Assembly: GCF_004137795.1 (NCBI RefSeq)
Contig: NZ_NWTM01000005.1
Coordinates: 172,620-236,619, forward strand
DNA: 64,000 bases
Direction of reading: 5' to 3'
DNA from: Pectobacterium zantedeschiae
Lineage (GTDB): Bacteria; Pseudomonadota; Gammaproteobacteria; Enterobacterales; Enterobacteriaceae
The position numbers and the translations under genes are program-made. Below are positions 61,102 through 64,000 of the stretch, one piece after another; within the stretch, counting starts at the first letter, position 1; each line of letters opens with the position of its first letter. The notes beneath the pieces were generated by a model, which worked only from the letters and a program-made list of their open reading frames with translations, did not search any database and had not been told where the DNA came from.

Positions 61102-61725
61102 TTACTTTTTGGTAATGAGGAACTTCACCACGTCAGCGTACTGTTTTACATATCCATCCATTGAACTGGTATCAAGACCATCATTCTTGATCATATATTT
61201 ACCGTTAACGAACATGGCTGGAACGCCGCGTAATTGTAAATCTGCGGCAGCTTTTTCCTGCTGAGCAACCAGAGATTTCACAACAAAACTATTCAGAGCA
61301 TTATCAAACTCATCCGCAGTCACGCCAGCTTTAACAAAGACGGCACGAATATCTTCTGGTTTTTGTACGGTCTGTGTTTTCTGAACAGCATCAAACATCA
61401 GCGGAGTCACTTTATCTTCTACGCCCAGCGCCATGGCAACAGCCCAAGCCTGCGTCAGGTTTTTACCCAACGGGCCCAAGAAGTCAACGTGATAACGTGT
61501 CATCTTCACCCCTTCTGGCAACGCTTTTTTTACTGCATCTGGGACATGATAAACCTGTTCAAATTGATAACAGTGCGGGCAATAGAATGAGAAAAACTCG
61601 AGAACCTGAGGCTCTTGAGTTGCAGGCTTATCTAATTCTACATATTGCTTGCCGTCAGAAAATTCTGCAGCTGAAGCACTAAATGCCAGAACGACGCCAA
61701 TCAGTGCAAGCCATAATTTTTTCAT
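61102..61725 (-). CDS. dsbA: Periplasmic thiol:disulfide oxidoreductase DsbA
   Basis: Periplasmic oxidase that introduces disulfides into secreted proteins, including plant-cell-wall-degrading enzymes in soft-rot bacteria. It has 207 residues (E. coli 208). A signal peptide is cut after SASA, the active site is CPHC (C49-C52), and the cis-proline loop is [10 protein letters not shown]. The start at ATG 61725 (MKKLWLAL) is chosen at the signal peptide. It is 24 bases downstream of srkA, forming the srkA-dsbA operon as in E. coli. Confidence 0.97.
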   Translation of the reverse strand: MKKLWLALIGVVLAFSASAAEFSDGKQYVELDKPATQEPQVLEFFSFYCPHCYQFEQVYHVPDAVKKALPEGVKMTRYHVDFLGPLGKNLTQAWAVAMALGVEDKVTPLMFDAVQKTQTVQKPEDIRAVFVKAGVTADEFDNALNSFVVKSLVAQQEKAAADLQLRGVPAMFVNGKYMIKNDGLDTSSMDGYVKQYADVVKFLITKK

Positions 61726-61749
61726 AAATTTCACTCTCTCCATTTAATT

Positions 61750-62736
61750 TCAGTACATTGGCATTAGCTGTAGAGGGGGCTCCTGCAACAGCTGAGTTTG
61801 CCCAATAAATATTGCCGTTTGCTTCAACCAGAAATCAGCATCCGTCATCCAGGGGAAATTTTTCGGAAAAGCAGGGTCTTCCCAACGACGCGCGACCCAA
61901 GCCAAATAATAAACCTGCCGCATCGCACGAAGAGGCTCGATCAATGCGAGCTCTTTCTCCTGAAACTCCGCAAATTCGCTATAGGCTTCTAGCAAAATAT
62001 CCAGTTGAATACGTTGTTCACGACGATCGCCATGCAACAGCATCCATAGATCCTGTATTGCCGGGCCATTGCGGGCATCATCCAAATCAACAAATAGCGG
62101 GCCATCACGCCATAAAATATTTCCTGGGTGACAATCCCCATGTAGACGCAGTGGCCGCCAGTCGCTGTGCCAATAAGTTTCAACTGTATCAATCAGTTGA
62201 CGAGTAGCCTGTAAAAAATCATGTCGATGTATTTTCGGTATTAGCGGGCATGTCTCCAGCAAACGATAAGGTTCATGCAGATATTCATTTACCCCTATCG
62301 TAGGGCGCTCGATGAATAACGCTTTCTGACCCGTCTGGTGAATCCGTCCGAGAAAACGGCCGACCCACTCTAACTGATCTTCATTATCCATTTCATACTG
62401 CCGGCCGCCCACGCTAGGGAATACGGCAAAATGAAATCCTTCGTAGACATTCAACGTCTGTCCATTAAGCAAAACAGGCGCGACGATAGGAACCTCATCC
62501 TCTACCAATTGCTGGGCGAAAATATGCTCTTCCTGAATCTGCGCCGCACTCCATCGTTCCGGGCGATAAAATTTCACCACGAATCGTTTACGATCTTCGT
62601 CCGCAAACTGATATACCCGGTTTTCATAACTGTTTAATGCCGTCAGGCCGGAATCAACGCGCAGCCCGACTTCCAACAAGGCATCCACGATCAGATCTGG
62701 AAATAGCGTCTGGAAATTAAATACCGAACTACTCAT
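61750..62736 (-). CDS. srkA: Stress response kinase A
   Basis: Cytoplasmic Ser/Thr protein kinase (YihE/RdoA), 328 residues as in E. coli. APH/kinase-like motifs: NSYENRVYQ, FVVKFYRPERW (lysine of the nucleotide site), LHGDCHPGNILW (catalytic loop) and FVDLDDARNGP (metal site). It counters the MazF death pathway and oxidative stress in E. coli. The start at 62736 (MSSSVFNF) is by homology; the frame opens at 62745. Confidence 0.96.
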   Translation of the reverse strand: MSSSVFNFQTLFPDLIVDALLEVGLRVDSGLTALNSYENRVYQFADEDRKRFVVKFYRPERWSAAQIQEEHIFAQQLVEDEVPIVAPVLLNGQTLNVYEGFHFAVFPSVGGRQYEMDNEDQLEWVGRFLGRIHQTGQKALFIERPTIGVNEYLHEPYRLLETCPLIPKIHRHDFLQATRQLIDTVETYWHSDWRPLRLHGDCHPGNILWRDGPLFVDLDDARNGPAIQDLWMLLHGDRREQRIQLDILLEAYSEFAEFQEKELALIEPLRAMRQVYYLAWVARRWEDPAFPKNFPWMTDADFWLKQTAIFIGQTQLLQEPPLQLMPMY

Positions 62737-62814
62737 TGCAGCCACAAATAATCAGAGATGGAATGCGATAGCTACGCGCGATAGCTGACATCATGAACGT
62801 GTTATTCCTTTGCA

Positions 62815-63084
62815 CTAGTCTTTAATAACCCCACGGGCACGAAGCAAAGCTGTTTTGAAATCTTCCTCATAGTCTTTCTTCAAACCGGGAATGACTTGTT
62901 CTTTATCTGCACCACGCATTTTCAGATGGTAAATAAGGATATCATCAGTCAGTTCATTTAACTGCCCCTCAAACCCCGCCTCCTGTGCAAGGTTTTGTAA
63001 AAATTGCACCAGATTTAAATCGGGCTCTTTTTGCCAGGCTGGATGCAAGAGTTCAATCAACTCGTTAACGCGGTGACATTTCAT
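62815..63084 (-). CDS. yihD: YihD, DUF1040 family protein
   Basis: A small cytoplasmic protein of 89 residues, the same length as E. coli YihD, starting [13 protein letters not shown]. Function unknown. It lies 78 bases upstream of srkA and divergent from mobA, as in E. coli. Confidence 0.94.
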   Translation of the reverse strand: MKCHRVNELIELLHPAWQKEPDLNLVQFLQNLAQEAGFEGQLNELTDDILIYHLKMRGADKEQVIPGLKKDYEEDFKTALLRARGVIKD

Positions 63085-63296
63085 TTTTTTCTCCTTAAAA
63101 ACGATTTGTACTCAATAAATTTCAAGAAGTAGAAAACAGCTTGGACAATGTTGAGCATATACCGATAAAAATAACAGCCTTATGGGCATGAGGAAAGAAC
63201 TTGGTCTTATGTGAAAGTTTTCAGAGAATAACGTATGGTTTCTCCCTCACAAGCTTTCATACAGAGAAAAGTGGGTATAGATAATTGGAAAGTGAA

Positions 63297-63875
63297 ATGA
63301 TTACAGGCGTTATTCTCGCGGGCGGACGTGCAACACGTATGGGAGGAGACGACAAAGGTCTGATAACGCTGAACGGTGTGCCTCTATATCTACATGCATT
63401 ATCTCGGCTTAAAGCCCAGGTCGACGAAGTCATCATCAGCGCCAACCGTAATCAGGATGTATATGCGCAAAGTGGATGCCGAATTATTGGTGACGTTGAT
63501 ACAACCTTTGCGGGCCCTCTGGCAGGTATTCTGAGTGGATTACATGCCTCTACATCAGACTGGGTTGTGTTCGTCCCTTGTGATGTCCCAGCCTTTCCCC
63601 TCGACCTAGTACACCGCTTATGGCAAGCACGTGGAGATGCAAATGCGGCTTATGCCACAGATGGGGAACGTTCGCATCCCACATTACTCTTAATCAATAA
63701 AAACCTTATTGAACCGCTGGAATCTTATCTACACCTCGGAAACCGTAAGTTAATGCTATTTATGGAACAGATCGGAGCAAGAACCGTTTCATTCAACGAT
63801 CAACCTGAAGCCTTTCATAATTTGAATTCGCCTGAGGATTTATCCAACTGGGAGGATCAACACCGTGAATTCTAA
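63297..63875 (+). CDS. mobA: Molybdenum cofactor guanylyltransferase
   Basis: Transfers GMP from GTP to molybdopterin to make bis-MGD for DMSO-reductase-type enzymes. It has 192 residues (E. coli MobA 194). The nucleotide motif LAGGRATRMGGDDKG starts at about residue 7, with PCDVPAFP (metal-binding) and GERSHPTL later. The ATG at 63297 is preferred over an in-frame TTG at 63285. Confidence 0.95.
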   Translation: MITGVILAGGRATRMGGDDKGLITLNGVPLYLHALSRLKAQVDEVIISANRNQDVYAQSGCRIIGDVDTTFAGPLAGILSGLHASTSDWVVFVPCDVPAFPLDLVHRLWQARGDANAAYATDGERSHPTLLLINKNLIEPLESYLHLGNRKLMLFMEQIGARTVSFNDQPEAFHNLNSPEDLSNWEDQHREF

Positions 63876-64000
63876 TCATTTACCCTTGATCGCTATTGTC
63901 GCCTACAGCGGTACAGGTAAAACAACGTTACTTAAGCACGTCATCCCTCTGCTGGCTAATCAAGGTATCCGAACTGGATTAATTAAACATACGCATCATC
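63865..64000 (+). CDS. mobB: Molybdopterin-guanine dinucleotide biosynthesis adaptor MobB, partial
   Basis: The first 45 codons are present; the rest lies beyond the window. GTG start at 63865 behind GGGAGG, overlapping the mobA end by 11 bases. The P-loop AYSGTGKTTLLKH appears at about residue 13, as in E. coli MobB. It helps MobA but is not essential. Confidence 0.92.
   Translation, partial: MNSNHLPLIAIVAYSGTGKTTLLKHVIPLLANQGIRTGLIKHTHH

Overview
The window reads as chromosomal DNA of an enterobacterium. Protein sequences and gene order match the Escherichia coli K-12 neighbourhoods prlC-rsmJ, uspA-uspB-pitA-yhiN, eptB, ligB/gmk-rpoZ-spoT-trmH-recG, xanP-yicH, fabY(yiiD)-dtd-yihX-typA/glnA-glnL-glnG-yshB, hemN-yihI/engB-spf-polA and dsbA-srkA-yihD/mobAB, but these blocks are joined differently from E. 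coli. Protein divergence, ERIC elements carrying an internal insertion and the block joins fit a soft-rot Pectobacteriaceae (Pectobacterium-like) genome best. That genus call is an inference.

Layout. 1-4.5 kb: the start of a TonB-dependent receptor (minus strand, cut by the window edge), then prlC-rsmJ. 4.5-13.2 kb: an ERIC-type repeat, a periplasmic nucleotidase/phosphodiesterase, an FAD oxidoreductase, gdhA, uspA, a second ERIC-type repeat, uspB and pitA. 13.4-21.2 kb: yhiN, a CSS-motif EAL phosphodiesterase, an OmpX/Ail-type porin, tRNA-Pro(UGG), eptB and ligB. 21.4-30.7 kb: the gmk-rpoZ-spoT-trmH-recG cluster, then xanP (with a PurR-type operator) and yicH. 31-39.9 kb: fabY, dtd, yihX and typA, divergent from the nitrogen regulon glnA-glnL-glnG with its sigma-54 promoter and NtrC sites, then the small gene yshB.

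40.1-53.8 kb is the main accessory region, inserted between yshB and hemN, which are neighbours in E. coli. It holds a five-gene operon for a complete 2-oxoglutarate dehydrogenase complex (E1, E2 and a dedicated E3) plus succinyl-CoA synthetase beta and alpha. A second operon holds a DASS-family dicarboxylate transporter and an LDH2/MDH2-type dehydrogenase. On the opposite strand lies a DctB/DctD-like sensor kinase and NtrC-family regulator. Each metabolic operon is preceded by a near-consensus sigma-54 promoter, and the regulator carries the sigma-54 contact motif GAFTGA, so the whole looks like a self-contained two-component-controlled regulon for a C5/C4 dicarboxylate. It resembles, from memory, the KguS/KguR alpha-ketoglutarate island of uropathogenic E. 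coli.

54-64 kb returns to housekeeping genes: a third ERIC-type repeat, hemN, an unannotated 58-residue membrane protein gene just after yihI, engB, Spot 42 RNA, polA with an enlarged linker, a cluster of DnaA-box-like sites, dsbA, srkA, yihD, mobA and the start of mobB. No CRISPR array, prophage, insertion sequence or rRNA was seen.
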